DNA of 64,000 nucleotides from Clonostachys chloroleuca. Its lineage: Eukaryota > Ascomycota > Sordariomycetes > Hypocreales > Bionectriaceae. Positions 1 through 12,562 of this stretch are shown here, piece after piece. The notes under the pieces are model-generated. The model ran no database searches and was not told where the DNA came from. It was given only the letters and a program-made list of their open reading frames with translations. Numbering within the stretch: the first letter of the stretch is position 1; each line of letters begins with the position of its first letter. The stretch lies in assembly GCA_037952775.1 (NCBI GenBank), contig JBANAY010000004.1, positions 8,680,001 to 8,744,000 of the forward strand, read 5' to 3'. A program made the translations under genes and the position numbers.

Positions 1-4
1 CATG

Positions 5-355
5 TCAGCGGACCTTTGTATACCGAAGGATTGCCCGTATATGGCCATTTCCCACAACCCAAGACTTGGAAAATGATACGTCGTGATCCTTTGTACCCGT
101 GTTAGGAAACAGATGGCCGACCTGCCGTCCAATTACCCGATGAAGATGCCACACTTGATTCACATGCCACTCCAGCTGCTCCATCGCTTCTCTGCCGGCC
201 ACTTGCCTCCGGCCATGAAGGTGGTCACAACCCACAGTCTCGTCGGCGATTAACATTCTGAGGATCCAATTGCGGAGGACAACGGCTTGGTCTATGTAAC
301 CACACACAAAGTCAGGAGGCTGTTTGGGGCGGAGAGATTTGGCATGCTTCGGCAT
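5..355 (-). CDS. Possible hypothetical ORF at window edge
   Basis: An open frame of 116 codons starts at an ATG at 355 and runs towards the window edge. I recognise no domain. It is rich in His, Arg and Trp and has no signal peptide or membrane segment. It could be an exon of a gene lying further left or a chance ORF. It lies about 100 bp from the start of the divergent CFEM receptor gene, so the space between would serve as a shared promoter if it is real. Confidence 0.2.
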   Translation of the reverse strand: MPKHAKSLRPKQPPDFVCGYIDQAVVLRNWILRMLIADETVGCDHLHGRRQVAGREAMEQLEWHVNQVWHLHRVIGRQVGHLFPNTGTKDHDVSFSKSWVVGNGHIRAILRYTKVR

Positions 356-460
356 TTACTTGAGCTTTCTGGCCCCCCTCCCGTTCATCCACGTTTTTGT
401 GATTGAATCAATAGTCAATATTTCTTTTCAACAAGACTGTATTGATCGCACCAATTCAAG

Positions 461-2134
461 ATGCCAACCTTGACCGAGGTTCTGACATTACTGCCGAAGC
501 CGGCTGTTGGTCTTCCCCCTCCAGCCAGCAGCACATCACTGCCGAAAACATAACCCAGCTGACAGATCCCCCTCACAGGTATCATGCCTTGTCGCGGCCA
601 TCTCGAATTCGACATGTAAACTCGGCGACACAGCATGTACCTGCGCGAACCCAACCTTACAGGCTCAAGCAACCGCCTGCGTCGCTGCGAACTGCACAAT
701 CCGCGAATCCCTATGTTCGTTCCATAGCCCAGCCCTGGCCGAGTTGCTTCTCGAGCGTTTAATAACCAATGTTCGTACCAGACACGAAAAATCTCACATC
801 TTCACTATGTGGTGTTGAACCCGAAGTGAACCACTCCTTCGTGCCCATCTTCATCGCCTTCGTGGTCCTCGCAGGCATCGCGGTCATACTGCGCTTAGCT
901 GCGAGGCTCATAAAGAGCGCAAATGTCTGGTGGGATGATATCTGCAATATTGGTGCACTGGTAGGCTATGTATTGATGATTGCCAGTGTCATGCGGCCTT
1001 GCTAACGTTGAATCGGCCTTGTGCGTTGCCTTTACCGGTGTTGCCTTCTACAGTATGAACCCTAAATACCAATCGTTTATCTCAATGTATCTAACAGTAT
1101 TGTAGTCAAGGACATAGGGTTTGGCGTGGACATTTGGGCGATTGAGCCCGACAACATCACGAAGATTTTGATCGTACGTGCTTCTGAAGCTCGCCTCCCA
1201 TCTCTATGACTCATGTGTGTGTAGGGATACTACATCGAATTCGCTCTATATGGTGTCGCTCGACTGCTTGTCCGCGTCTCAATTGTCTTGTTCTACCTGC
1301 GAATCTTCCAGATGACAAAGGCCCGGCCAATCATGATAGGAACGTTGATCGCCATGTGCTGCCTGTCCATCTCCTTCATCATGGCAACCATGTTCCAATG
1401 CACGCCTGTTAGCTACTTCTGGGACAAGTGGGACGGAGAACATCAGGGTCATTGTATCAACGTCAACGCAATGGTCTGGGCCAGCTCAATATGCGCCATC
1501 ATCTTCGACTTTTGGCTCTTCTTTGTACCTGTTCCTTTCATCTTGCAGCTTCAATTGTCGTGGAGGAAGAAGTTGCTCATTTCAGTCATGTTGGTTACCG
1601 GAATCATGTAAGTTTTCCACGGGTCATGAACATCGAAGAATTGTATGCTAACACGGACGAACAGCGTCATCGTTATTAGTATTCTAAGAGTTCCATCTAT
1701 CAATGAGTTTACAAAGACACATAACGTAACAAGTAAGTCTCAAAATCGCGGCAGACATACAGTCCCATAGCTGACACTATGTGACAGAGGACTTTGTAGG
1801 TATTGGCATCTGGTCAGCTCTGGAGATGAACGTCGGAGTATTGTGCGCGTGTATGCCGAGTATCCACGTGCTGTTCAAGGCCTTGTTCCCCAAGCAGTGG
1901 TCAACTACGAAGGGCGATTCGGGAAGGCTTGTTAGCAATTCTAGGGGAAAGGCTTCGAGTGGTAGTGGCGGCCGTGGGCCATTTTCAAGGATTACAATGA
2001 CAACGACCATCGAACAAGGGCACCCGAGTGAGTCACAGACACACCTTCCGGGGGAATACAATCAGGGCCGCAAAAATGAGCTTGAACTTGGCACGATGAA
2101 AAAGGAATCGGTCCAGAGCTACGCCTGGAGCTAA
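461..2134 (+). CDS. CFEM-domain, Pth11-like seven-transmembrane receptor
   Basis: Putative plasma-membrane receptor with an extracellular CFEM domain followed by a fungal rhodopsin-like 7-TM region. A phase-consistent model has seven exons (461-505, 579-714, 782-985, 1106-1173, 1225-1607, 1665-1732, 1788-2134) and gives 416 aa. The CFEM part shows Cys spacing such as NSTCKLGDTACTC and ACVAANC; I count seven of the usual eight Cys. The membrane part begins after NHSFVP and carries the family marks ARL..ANVWWDD, GVDIWAIEPDNITK and a FWDKWDG loop. The tail after the last TM is hydrophilic and Ser/Gly-rich. The intron placed at 986-1105 is the least certain; it has a good CTAAC branch site, but an extra small exon could lie inside. 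The start at 461 is the first ATG that splices into the CFEM frame. Ligand unknown. Family knowledge: PTH11-type receptors sense surfaces or hosts in plant-associated fungi. Confidence 0.8.
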
Positions 2135-3825
2135 TCTGTATATTTACCACTTATTTATCCCTTCTATATAAATGGCTTGGCTGTCATGCTTTCTTTGCTT
2201 TTTTCTGGAACACCAAACGGAGAGGTTTTGTTCATCAACAAGTCACTAGGCGAGGTTCTAACCACGGATGAAATTCTGACTCAATGACAGGACTTAAAGC
2301 TCTTGAATTGTTCCAAGGGTGACAGCGCGCCTTCACGGAAGGACTCATTAGAAAAAGCATGCCCTGGGAACACACATTAAAGACCCCTCAAACGATTAAC
2401 CATTTGTCATTTGTATAAGAACCTGTGAAAGAAAGGTAGAAAATATGATATTTGAAATCTTTCAAGATAGCAATCTTTCTTGAATCGATTAGGGCATTAC
2501 ATAGGTGAGAGACTTTGAGTACAAAGTACAAAGCAGCAATGGAAGAGCCTGACCCGACATCTCAACATCATGAATACGAAAGGCAAAAATAAGCTCTGCT
2601 AGCCCAAGGCTACAGCCATGTAGAAGGAAAACTCTGTAAACCTTCATACAGATGACTCACTTGCCGTCGGTACGAGCCGCTCGTCAAATCGCTATATGTT
2701 CTCCCCTCTTTCCTACCTAGCTGCTATAGATACAGCTTCCTTCCGACACCCATCCTCTATTCAATCCAAATAGGTGGATTGGAGTGGTGGGTGTTCCTCA
2801 TGCCCGCCCATGGCCAGGTCACTACGGGACTATGCCCTCAACAAGAAGAACGAATAGGGCAGCCAGTAGCACCTCCACAAAACGCAGAGAGGAAGGGAGG
2901 TGGAAGTGATTAGTGCTTAAGAGAAGATAGCCTTAATAGCAACGCTTCTTAGCCCCTAAAAATACAGTCAGAGGTAACACAGTGAGAATTCGGGCATGAG
3001 ACAGTCTTCTAAGGGTACAGGTAAATGCCCCCAGTGGTGGACTAAATTTGTCGGGGCAACCTCAAGCTCTTTTTGCAACTTGTCGGTGACCATTTCTTAG
3101 ACAGCCGTATACTTGACAACGTTGGCCTTCTGAGCTGCAGCTCCCTTCTTTTTCTAGCACTCCGATGAGGAAGTTTAGAGTAGAGAAGGAACCTACCTAT
3201 CCATTTCCCTCAACAAGAGCTTCCTTTTTTCTGTAAAACCACGTCGTGCCATGTTTGGTAGGGGCTCTGTTCAGCTTTCATAACCCAGGTTTAATCAGGC
3301 CATCATCTAATCTTCGGAAGGCTGTGGTTATCGCTCCGCGAACACTCAACGTCGAGAGATATCAACTTGTGCCTAATCACTATGGGCAGCGACGGGACAA
3401 TCTTCGGCACTTTCCTTATACCTTCCACGGTTCGATTCTTGAGTCATTGAAGGGATCAGAGTCCTAAGCTAGATGTTTCAGGGATGAACTGCAGGCTTAG
3501 CAGCATACACATGCACGGCTCCCTCTCCAATCCCGACCACAAACATTTCGGCCATAATCGTATTATATCGCAGATATGATCGGTTTTAACACTTGAATAG
3601 AAGAATTTCTGTCATGTTATACTTAAATCTCACCAATCCTACAAACGCATTCGGCTTATTTGTACATTCTCAACTACCTTTACTTTAAGTTGCGTATAGG
3701 TTGGTGACAAGTACAATTCAAGGCCGAGGTGTAATGTTTCCTAAGCTCTATACGTAAAACTAAAGTCATTCATTAATTATAGAACTGGCCTTAACCATAC
3801 GTTTGCATGAAGTGGCATACCTTTG
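2135..3825. other. Intergenic, no gene seen
   Basis: No frame with recognisable domain or splice pattern. A 73-codon open frame at 3246-3467 (+) lacks any recognisable motif and is probably chance. The segment holds the 3' ends of two convergent genes. Confidence 0.5.
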
Positions 3826-6800
3826 CTACTTCGCAAGTTCTCGACAAATAGACTCAAAAGCCTCTCCATTGCCGGTCTTTTTAGCAAGAGAAAATGCAGT
3901 GTCGCCGTCGCTTGTTCTCGTATTATGCTCAACCCGAACTGATTTCAACATAGTTCTCAGGATTTTCAGTGCATTGAGTGTAGATGACCGCATCGCAGCG
4001 TGCATAAGTGGAGTGTGGCCATTTTGATCTCTTGAATTTGGGTCGACCTGATTTAATTCCAAGAGGAAAGAAACAATCTGTTCGTACTCATTGTTAATCG
4101 CATAGTGTAGTGGGGTACGACCAGAATTAGATTTTGAATCAGGATTGACCTGTCCTGTCCCGAGAAGAATCTTCATAACTTCCAGTTGACCATTTGAGAC
4201 TGCATATAAAAAGGGGGTCAGACTGAAATTATCCTCGCAGTCAGGATCAACCTGTCCTGTCCTGAGAAGAAACTTTATAACTTCCAGTTGACCATTTGAG
4301 GCTGTATATGATAGGGGGGTTCGACCGAATTTATCTTTTAAATCAGGGTTAACCTGTCCTGTCCCGAGAAGAATCTTCATAACTTCAAATTGACCATTTG
4401 AGACCGCATATAAAAAGGGGGTCATAGTGAAATTATCCTCGCAGTCAGGATCAACCTGTCCTGTCCTGAGAAGAAACTTCATAACTTCCAGTTGACCACT
4501 TGAGGCCGTATATGATAGGGGGGTTCGACCGTAATTATCTTTTAAATCAGGGTTAACCTGTCCCGTCCCGAGAAGAATCTTCATAATTTCCAGTTGACCA
4601 TTTGAGGCCGTATATGATAGGAGGGTTCGACCGTGATTATCTTTTAAATCAGGGTTAACCTGTCCTGTCCCGAGAAGAATCTTCATAATTTCCAGTTGAC
4701 CATTCGAGGCCGCATATGATAGGGGGGTTCGACCGGAATTATCTTTTGAATCAGGATCAACCTGTCCTATCCCGAGAAGAATCTTTATAACTTCCAGTTG
4801 ACCATTCGAGGCCGCATATGATAAGGGGGTTCGACCGGAATTATCCTTAGAATCCGGGAAAACCCTTCCAGATGCTAGAAGAACTTGGACAATCTCGTAA
4901 TGGCCCTTTAAAGTAGCGACTAACAGCGGTGTGCTGCCATCATGATCCTGAAAATCAGGATCATATACGCCATTGGCATCCAGCGCGGCCTGTATATATT
5001 TGAGTTTACCGTGCGAGGCAGCAACTAAAAATATCAGGCAATTCCGAACGTGACCAGCAGCCAAAAGATGATCTATAACTTCTAGTCCGCCCTCAATAAT
5101 AGCATGCTCCAAAAGGGTACGACTCCGGGTATATCGAATCTCGAGGTCACTTTGGCCAGTCTCTAACAAAACTTTTGCAATTCCCCAATGAGAACGTCGC
5201 ACAGCACGGTAAAAGACAGAGTCAGAGTCATCATGAGAGCAGTCGGATTCTGGTGTCGCTGACGGCAGCTGGAGACGATCTCGCCTATGGTATAGAGTAA
5301 GGAGGAGGTCTAAATCGCCATATTCGGCAAGGAATGACATGAGAGATCTAGCTGATGAGGCGAAGGTAAAGTCGCGGCTGAGCTTGGACCTTTTAGTGCT
5401 GCCCCCATGATAGTCTTTCTCATTTCCGGAGAGGTTGTCCGCGGGGAGAGTGCTAGAAATATTATTCTTGAATACTTCTATCACTCTCCGGTGTCCGTGG
5501 ACCATTGCTGCCAATAAGGGGCAACCATAACGCCCAGTTCCAATCTTGAGGCAATCTCCAGGCGAGGTACATTCTTTAACAAGTGATGGCACATTGGCTT
5601 CAGCTAAAATGTAGAGAAGGTCTATCCCGTCGTCATAGCGTCGCGATTGAAACTTCTCAAATAGATTATGGAGATAAATCCAGGTGTAGCGATTGAAGTT
5701 ATGCAAAAAGTTACCTTGGCTAATCCCATATGATCCTGCTGCATCCGCATGCAACAGGAGGCTGCTCATGGCATATTCCAAAAACGGGAATGCTTGCTTC
5801 AGCTTTTCCAGATTCAATTCTTCTCCAACCCGATAGGAGTCATACCGCAAGCGCATGTCGTTGTTGATGTAAAGATTGCAGCAATCTCTAAGATGAATGT
5901 GACTCTGTCCTGAGAGATTGTCGTCCAAATCATTGAATAAACTTCGCAGCCCGTTTTCTTTGAGAAGAAAGTCTGTGACCGACTCATGGATAAGCTGAAC
6001 TATTGGACTCTTGGAGTTTGCGACTTCGGCGAGCCCCTTGGAAGATTCCAGCAGGAAAATTTTGGAATCCTCCTCTGTCAAGTCTTCAGGATCCAGTTGG
6101 GTAGGATCATCAGTTTGAGAAAGGATTGCAGCATGAAGTTCGAGCAGTGTCAGCGGTCGTTTCGAGAACAAGATCCATTGAAAACAAAGAAGTAATTCCT
6201 CTTTGTTGTTGTGATCTTGAGATAGGATGCTCCGAAAAAGTTCGTGCAAGTCCTTTGGTATTTCCCGCAGCTTTTGGCGTAGTTTGTGTTTGCGCCCACG
6301 GTCTCGTTCCTCGTTGAGGATTTTGACGACAAGCACAGCCCACATAAACACCCCTGATGCTTTTTCTAGAACATCGCTTTTAATTTCATCAGCGAGCTTA
6401 CCATGTCCAATTGCCAACTCACTATCGACATATTGGCGAATATCGTCTCCGTGGTGCTGCTGCTTCTCGAGGGTGATTTCCAGTCCTAGACCTTCTCTCA
6501 TAGAGATATGGGGATAATGACGACTTGAGAAACATACATATAATCCAACTCCGGTGGATATTGCTAGCTGGCCGAGGCGTTCAAAAAAGCTGATCATGTC
6601 CCGTATCTGGTCATCATGACATTCATCAAGTGCATCAATATAGCAGACCACGGAAGATGTAAGCTTTTCGATTGCCCGCTCGATCGATTCTTTCATTAAA
6701 TCGTTCGTCCATTGAAGAGGCGTCCAGTTGGCAAAAAGCCTCGAACAATCCAGAATATCCTGGAGCGAAGGGAATTTTGTAAGCAGTTGGAACAGAATGG

Positions 6801-8315
6801 ACCGATACAATCCGGTTGTCGATTTCTCCAGGTCGTCACCACGGGCATTGAAAAAGAAATCCAGAGTTGTAAGACCGGCTCTTTTCTTTTGTGATGCATC
6901 GGAGATGAACTTCATCATCGTCGACTTCCCAGCCCCTGGCTTGCCTTTGATCCACAGGAAGCCGCCATGTTCGCGAATTTTCGTTTCATCCAACCAGTCA
7001 ACATATTCTTCCTTCTTCAGCATCCATTTACAGGTTTTCAAATGTGCCTTCTTGATGTTCATCCGTCGGTTATCTATATGCTCGAATCTCAGTGACTCTA
7101 TCTTTTCTTTTCGAGATTTCTCGAGAGAGTCTACTAAGCCTTGTTGAATATCTGGGGTGGTTGAATCTATGTGATGATTAACTCGCGTGACCATTATGAG
7201 TAATGAGGATACTAACCGCAATTATCAAGCGTTGTCACCTGCTCCGAAACAGGGTGGATCGATTGAAGAAGTTCTTTTGCATATCCCGCTGCTGTTGCCG
7301 CGGCATACTTCTGCCAGGCTTTATTCTTGTGTGAGTCGCAGTAGTCGCAAATCCCCCGTATAACCAAGCATGGGAAATGATCGATGAGCCCTGCTGCTTC
7401 CATTTCGAAGCAGAGGATGTTATTTCGGCTAGCCCAACTGTCTCTTAACGCAGCATGCTTCACGACCTGGTTACCTGAGGCTATCGTCCCGTAATGAATA
7501 CGAGCTTCATTACTTGGCCGCGAAGGTCGACATATAAGCTTAGATTGATCACACTGGTCACAGTCCTCTATTTCATCGCTGTGCCCATAATCTGTATCAA
7601 ATAATCGATCCTGGCATTGTCTGGGGTAGCTGTAGATTATCATATCTTGGTTCCGGTAAATCATATCCGCAAGAATGGAAGGCATCTGTGTTGGGCTCTG
7701 CTCGTGCTCTGCTCGAAGGCTGGAGAGGGCTGTTAAGATTTGGTGTGGAGGTCTGACAGGGTGGCTTGTGCAAGTGAATTCGCCTCCATGAACAGTCTTA
7801 CCAAAGTCGTACTGAAGTACATCATGGCCGACGACTACGTCGCCAAGACGGATATCCGACTCGGGAACGCCGTGATGATCAAACTTGGGAACACCGCCCC
7901 CAATACCAACCATGAGCCTGAGGGAGATGCAAGGAAAGGATCTAGCCATGTTGTTCGCGACCACTGCCGCATTATTTGTGCCGTAGTGGCCTGATGGCAA
8001 ACAAGCAATAACGATATTGTGAGCTCCAATATTTCCGTACCTATAGTAATTACGGTCGCCTTCCAGGGTGGGAAGAGGCGGGTGCTTGTTGTCGAGCATC
8101 GCTGAGGCTGCGGCGAGCTCGATAGGGAGAGCAGCGACCCAGCCAACGGTATAATCCTCGTGTCTCAGCTTGCTATAAGAGAATGAGGTTGTGCGGCTGA
8201 GGGCATCCACTACATCGCCTTCGGCGCGGTGTCTCTTTGGCGCTGGCAGCATCGACGCGTCGCCGCCAGAGCTGCATCTCTTTCTCGCCTTATTATTGAT
8301 GGCAGGGATGTCCAT
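3826..8315 (-). CDS. PNP-NACHT-ankyrin NLR-like STAND protein
   Basis: NOD-like receptor architecture of filamentous fungi: sensor repeats, NTPase switch and enzymatic N-terminal effector. The model has two exons, 8315-7217 and 7166-3826, separated by a 50-bp intron, and gives 1479 aa. Residues about 55-350 form a nucleoside-phosphorylase-superfamily domain (EDYTVGWVAALPIE, GIGGGVP, a C-terminal RGICDYCDSHKN). A NACHT module follows, with Walker A GKPGAGKS near residue 441 and Walker B-like CYIDALDEC near 540, then a winged-helix-like stretch (KRPLTLLELHAAI). Ankyrin repeats fill roughly residue 890 to the end, including seven near-identical 34-aa units. Known of the family: fungal STAND proteins act in non-self recognition and regulated cell death, and PNP-like domains are common N-terminal effectors. 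What this protein senses is unknown. All core motifs are present and there is no frame break. Confidence 0.88.
4132..4845 (-). repeat. Seven near-identical 102-bp ankyrin-coding tandem units
   Basis: Seven consecutive 34-codon units inside the NLR gene share a core like GRTPLSYAASNGQLEVMKILL. There is a second-order period: the two-unit block 4336-4539 matches the block 4132-4335 at exactly 204 bp spacing, including the variant units ending in DPDCE and beginning TPFLYAVSNG. Flanking ankyrin repeats on both sides are far more diverged. This indicates recent unit duplication or conversion. Confidence 0.9.
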
Positions 8316-8634
8316 CGGAATAGTTGTAGGCTCTATATCGCAAATATCTGCTAATACGTTATGGGTTCAAGTTGTGCAAGGTATGTAGATGTGGTCGCGA
8401 GGGTACCTGAGCGACAGGCGCACAATTGTGGAAGGGATTGAAAATTTGTTGGGCGTCACTGCATCTAATTCAAAAGTGCCTACATACACGTGACACGCTG
8501 CTGCCAATGGCGGGCTGTAACTGCGTGTGCAGTGAAATGCAGGCTGATCTGACGGCTGACTTGCAGGCTGACTCGCTGTCTTGTGTCTCCGCAATGACTT
8601 TCACGTCTACATAACTACCTACCTACTACTTGCT
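8316..8634. other. Spacer between NLR and lactonase-like genes
   Basis: 319 bp that must hold the NLR promoter and the 3' end of the lactonase-like gene. Around 8541-8578 there are three close copies of a GGCTGAYYYG-like word. No other element seen. Confidence 0.4.
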
Positions 8635-9927
8635 TCACCATTCTCTCAAAAGTGTCTCTGTGACGTTACTCACATGCCACACGCCGCCCCTACCAACAAT
8701 CCACAGTTCATTCTGTCCAAATGCGATACTAACCGCCAGATTTTCTCCCCCGCCGACTCTGATTGACCCAAGCGTCAGGCCACTCTCCGGGTCCATCACA
8801 TCAACACCGTCTCCCGACCCAGCAAAGATCCAGCCGTTCTTTGACACTCTAATGCCATCATAAAAGTATGCGATTGGGTTGTTCAAGAAGCGCTTGTTCA
8901 TGAGAACTCCATGCTTTGAAATGTCAAACGCGTGCAAAGAACGATCGCCAAAGGGGTTCTTCTTCGACACGGGCTTGAATTCCGAGACTCCAGTATCTGG
9001 GAGATACAGAATGCGACCACCTTGCGGGCTCACACCTACCGCCACGCCGTTTGCGTTACCAGTAGTGATATGGATAGGCTTGGGTCGTAAACTAGAACCG
9101 TTTACAAAATATACAGTAGGATTGGTCGGGTTGTAGAAGTCAGTTAGATCACGACCCTATCCTCCAGTAAGTTATTGTTCAACTATCGGGGCCGAGTCTA
9201 CTCACGTAGGCGGATTTGGAGTCAGTCAGGTAGAAGTTGCCGTCAGGGTCAATGTCAAGATCGTTAAAGCCCAAGAACGGCTGCTCATAGTAGTTGTTAA
9301 GCAGAGTAGTTTTCTCAAGGGTGTTTGGATTAATCTTGACCAGACTGCCAGTCTCGTTATGCGATCCATCAGTTACCACGTACAAGCTCCCGTTGAAGTA
9401 GACACAGCCATGAGCATTGTAAGTCAGCGGCGTAGTGGTAATCTTTTGAAGTTCATTGGTTTCTGTGTTGAGCAGGTAGTGCCAAGAATGAGTGCCATTC
9501 TGTCCACCAGGAGGACCCCATTCGGCAAAGAACAGTTGTTTCAAGTCCGGGTTGTAACATGGGGACTCATGAGACTGATAAGCTAGTTTGTGTATGTGCT
9601 GAACCTGAGCATTTGGCCCAATGATGTCGAGGAACCTTTCCTCATAAGCAATGAAATTTGTAGTGTTCAAAAACTCATTACTATGCAAGTCAGAAGTGGG
9701 AGGGATCGAACAGGCGGTCATACATACGTCGCACTAAGCTGCTCATCCGATGTCTCGCTTTCAACAATAGCATTCATTGCAGACCTAATGAAAGCTCCGG
9801 GTAAGACTGCAATATTCGGATATGTCAAATAAGCCCAATTGGATGGGGAGGATTTGAACGCCGCTGGCAGATCTGCTAAGAATCCCGCCTGGGCCACAGA
9901 TGTCATGAGATGCGAGGACGCCAGCAT
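8635..9927 (-). CDS. SMP-30/gluconolactonase-like beta-propeller protein
   Basis: Predicted calcium-dependent lactonase-type six-bladed propeller (SGL family). Exons 9927-9728, 9680-9206 and 9156-8635 join in phase to 398 aa. Support: SHESPCYNPDLKQLFFAEWGPP, YNAHGCVYFNGSLYVVTDG, FLGFNDLDIDPDGNFYLTDS, ANGVAVSP-like NGVAVGVSPQGGRILYLPDT, and YFYDGIRVSKNGWIFAGSGDGVDV. These correspond to the metal-binding Glu, Asn and Asp positions of the family. The start at 9927 is the first ATG in the frame. The N-terminus lacks a clear signal peptide, so an upstream exon is possible. Filamentous-fungal members hydrolyse lactones; the substrate here is not readable from sequence. Confidence 0.82.
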
Positions 9928-12182
9928 TGTGTAAAATGGGGGATCTCTTTCCACTTGATGCTCTCGTAGATTTTTTTCGTTTTCTAAAATCACGACAGGA
10001 GTCAAGATTTATACCTCTCGAGGGTCCAACCTCAGCATAGCGAACAAATGAGGTTCATTGCGGAGCGCTCCGCACATTACTGTCCGCCGGGACCCAATCC
10101 ATAACCCCATTGCGGGGTAAAAAGAGGGAAAGGTCCACTAGAGCTCGTTGACGAAGGTGAGCATCTGGGGTAGTTCACACACAGCGGAATTAAGCAGGGG
10201 ATACTGATGCTGAAGTTTCTCCATGGTTTTCGGACTGTGCCGTTATGGTGCGATTCCCGGAGCAGCCCGTAGTCTAACTGTTGTCACCAATATCACGACG
10301 GGCACTTAGGTGGGCTAAATAACTCTGTTTTATTACGATCTAGCTTGATTGGGGAGGGCAACAGCAACGACTTATGGAAAAAATGACTTGCTGTAACTAG
10401 CGCCGCTCACAGGACTGGTAGATTGATTTATACATCTACTGAGCGATATGTACTTAAGCGAGGATGCTTGATTTTTAGAGCTAGCCGAAATAAGCAACTT
10501 GGTGTGGCTTTGCGGGTCGCCGCCCAGACTCACAAAATAAGCGAAGAACATCTTCCTTTGAGACGTCTACACTGAGGACCTCCATCCAGACGAAGATGGC
10601 TGGAAGTGAATGTTGTTTTTGTTGATACTTCATGTATGCACGACACCCAAACCCACATTATTTGTGCCATCTACGCATAGATATTATTTTCCATAAGTTA
10701 GAGACGATGCCTGGTAGATAATAAGATTCTAGATTTCACGGTGTCCGCCGCAATATTCAGTAATATCTACTCTAGGGTAAGATCAATTAATGTCAGGTAT
10801 CAGCCACACCTCAACACCAGCCACACTAGCCTCATGTGCCTAGAGATTATGTAATAACTTTAGCGAGATGCATAACTTTATGAACATTTATTCTTGCTCA
10901 AATATTATGTAAGCACAGCTATGTGTAAAGTGATATGAATAATCTCACTGGAGCTGAGATTATTCTGGTCATGTTTTAGGGCCGCAAGGTTGACAGATGG
11001 TCATTTTATCTGGCCTGTGTGGTCAATTATGGCAAAGAGCCATAGAGAGTTTCATCTTCACGTTGGTGTACCGTTTAGCAGCTCAGAAGACTTGCCCTCG
11101 TTCTTTCATTGAATCTCCACCGGCGTTTACGTCGTTTAGATTTGGTTCGCGCGGGGTTAAAAGCACATATGGAAACCTTCGAAGGACGGGCATATTGTTC
11201 TATGGAGATCTTATTGTGGCATCATATGATGCTACCCTCCGTCCTATGTACGAAGAAGATGAGGAGTATTGCTTGGACATTCATACTATTTACTGTCTTA
11301 GTATAACCGTCACATCTGACCATTTCAGCCGTGACACATGAAGCTAATGGATCTTCGCCCCGGGGCGGTTTCGCGCGCTTGGTTAATCGCAGGAACTTTG
11401 CTCGGCCCAAGACGGATAATCAAGCTGTTGCTATATTGCATGGCAGCTTCATCCATGTCCTCAACTGGCGATTCAATCTTGCAACTTCGCCGCACAATGG
11501 CCGCTCACGTGGAGCCTATGAGCTACGTATTTGTATACTAGACTCGAAAATGGAGTTGGCTTTAGATCTAAAACCTCGCTGGAACGACGTGAGCAGGTTG
11601 ATACTTTTCACTCAATTAAGGCGGGGCGTATTTTCAAATGTATCGCTTTCCCACCAACCAATAATGCTTGTCTAGCTCACCGACTTCAAGTCTCAATAAC
11701 TGTCTCTGGAAGCGGAAGCCAAGCATGACAAGATCCTTAGTGCTTGGCTATATTATCGCATGTTATTTGCTCTTTAGAGTAACGGTAATTCAAGGTCCGT
11801 AATCATTATTAGGTTAGGCCCCGAGGTAGAGCAATCCTTTGAATGTCTTGGTTGTTCACGGGGCCATGTGGTGTGATAGACAGACTTATTGCAACATACC
11901 TAGTAAGTTCCAACCCTAGTCAACCGAACACCCCCTCAACCGAACACCAAGATGAAAATCGCGATAGATTTAAAAATCAACACAGCAACGTTGATTCAAT
12001 AGATATTCAAAAGAGAAGCTATTTAAGTTACCAGATAAAGTATAGCTCTTCAAAGATATAATTTTCTAATTTATCTGGTGCCTCTATCTCATCTGGGATC
12101 ATAGTATACCAGTCAGCTTATTTAGCTAGCTGTTAAACTGTTATAAACTTGCTATTTAGATTAGGAAGTAATTAAGCCTGTT
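9928..12182. other. Intergenic, rising A+T, no convincing gene
   Basis: Several overlapping short open frames between 10997 and 11728 show no domain, splice or codon coherence. A+T content climbs from about 12060 onward up to the first LTR. The lactonase-like gene promoter is at the left end. Confidence 0.5.
10059..10074. promoter_or_regulatory. 16-bp palindrome containing CGG-N6-CCG
   Basis: TGCGGAGCGCTCCGCA is a perfect 16-bp inverted repeat about 130 bp upstream of the lactonase-like start codon. Inverted CGG half-sites are the classical target of Zn2Cys6 (Gal4-type) fungal regulators. Binding is inferred, not shown. Confidence 0.4.
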
Positions 12183-12562
12183 TATTATAAATAACCCCTG
12201 TATTACCTAACTGGACCAACCTTAGTTATTATATATAGTTATATATAACTAAATAATATAATTAATATTCTATATATTAACTATAATACTAGTTAATTAC
12301 TAATAATATAGACTATATTATATATATTACCCTAGTATATATATATATATTTATTTTACCAGATAGAATATTCTTTTAGATAGTTATTAATAATATTATC
12401 TATATATCTATTATTACTAGCTCTATAATACTTATATATTAATAGTAATTTATATTATATAGCCTAAGATAATCTAATTATACTACTTAGAATAATACTC
12501 TAATTAGTTTAATTTTAATCTACTCTAGATCTCTATTTAATATAAGTTATCTAATTATTATA
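12183..12562 (+). repeat. 5' LTR of copy A
   Basis: This 380-bp segment is the reverse complement of 22828-23206 and of the split LTR 13231-14477. It begins TATTATAAATAACC and ends CTAATTATTATA. TG...CA ends changed to TA...TA by RIP would explain its termini. Confidence 0.75.

Noticed and set aside
940..1110. Frameshift in the CFEM receptor gene
   Set aside because: A GT-AG intron at 986-1105 with a CTAAC branch site closes the frame and keeps a plausible transmembrane length.
4132..4845. CRISPR-like array
   Set aside because: The regular 102-bp units are continuous coding sequence for ankyrin repeats, with no spacers.
7182..7216. 35-bp intron in the NLR gene
   Set aside because: A downstream acceptor (CACATAG) gives a 50-bp intron in the same phase, closer to usual fungal intron length.
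10997..11728. Cluster of small ORFs as a gene
   Set aside because: No two frames can be spliced into a coherent product and none shows a domain.
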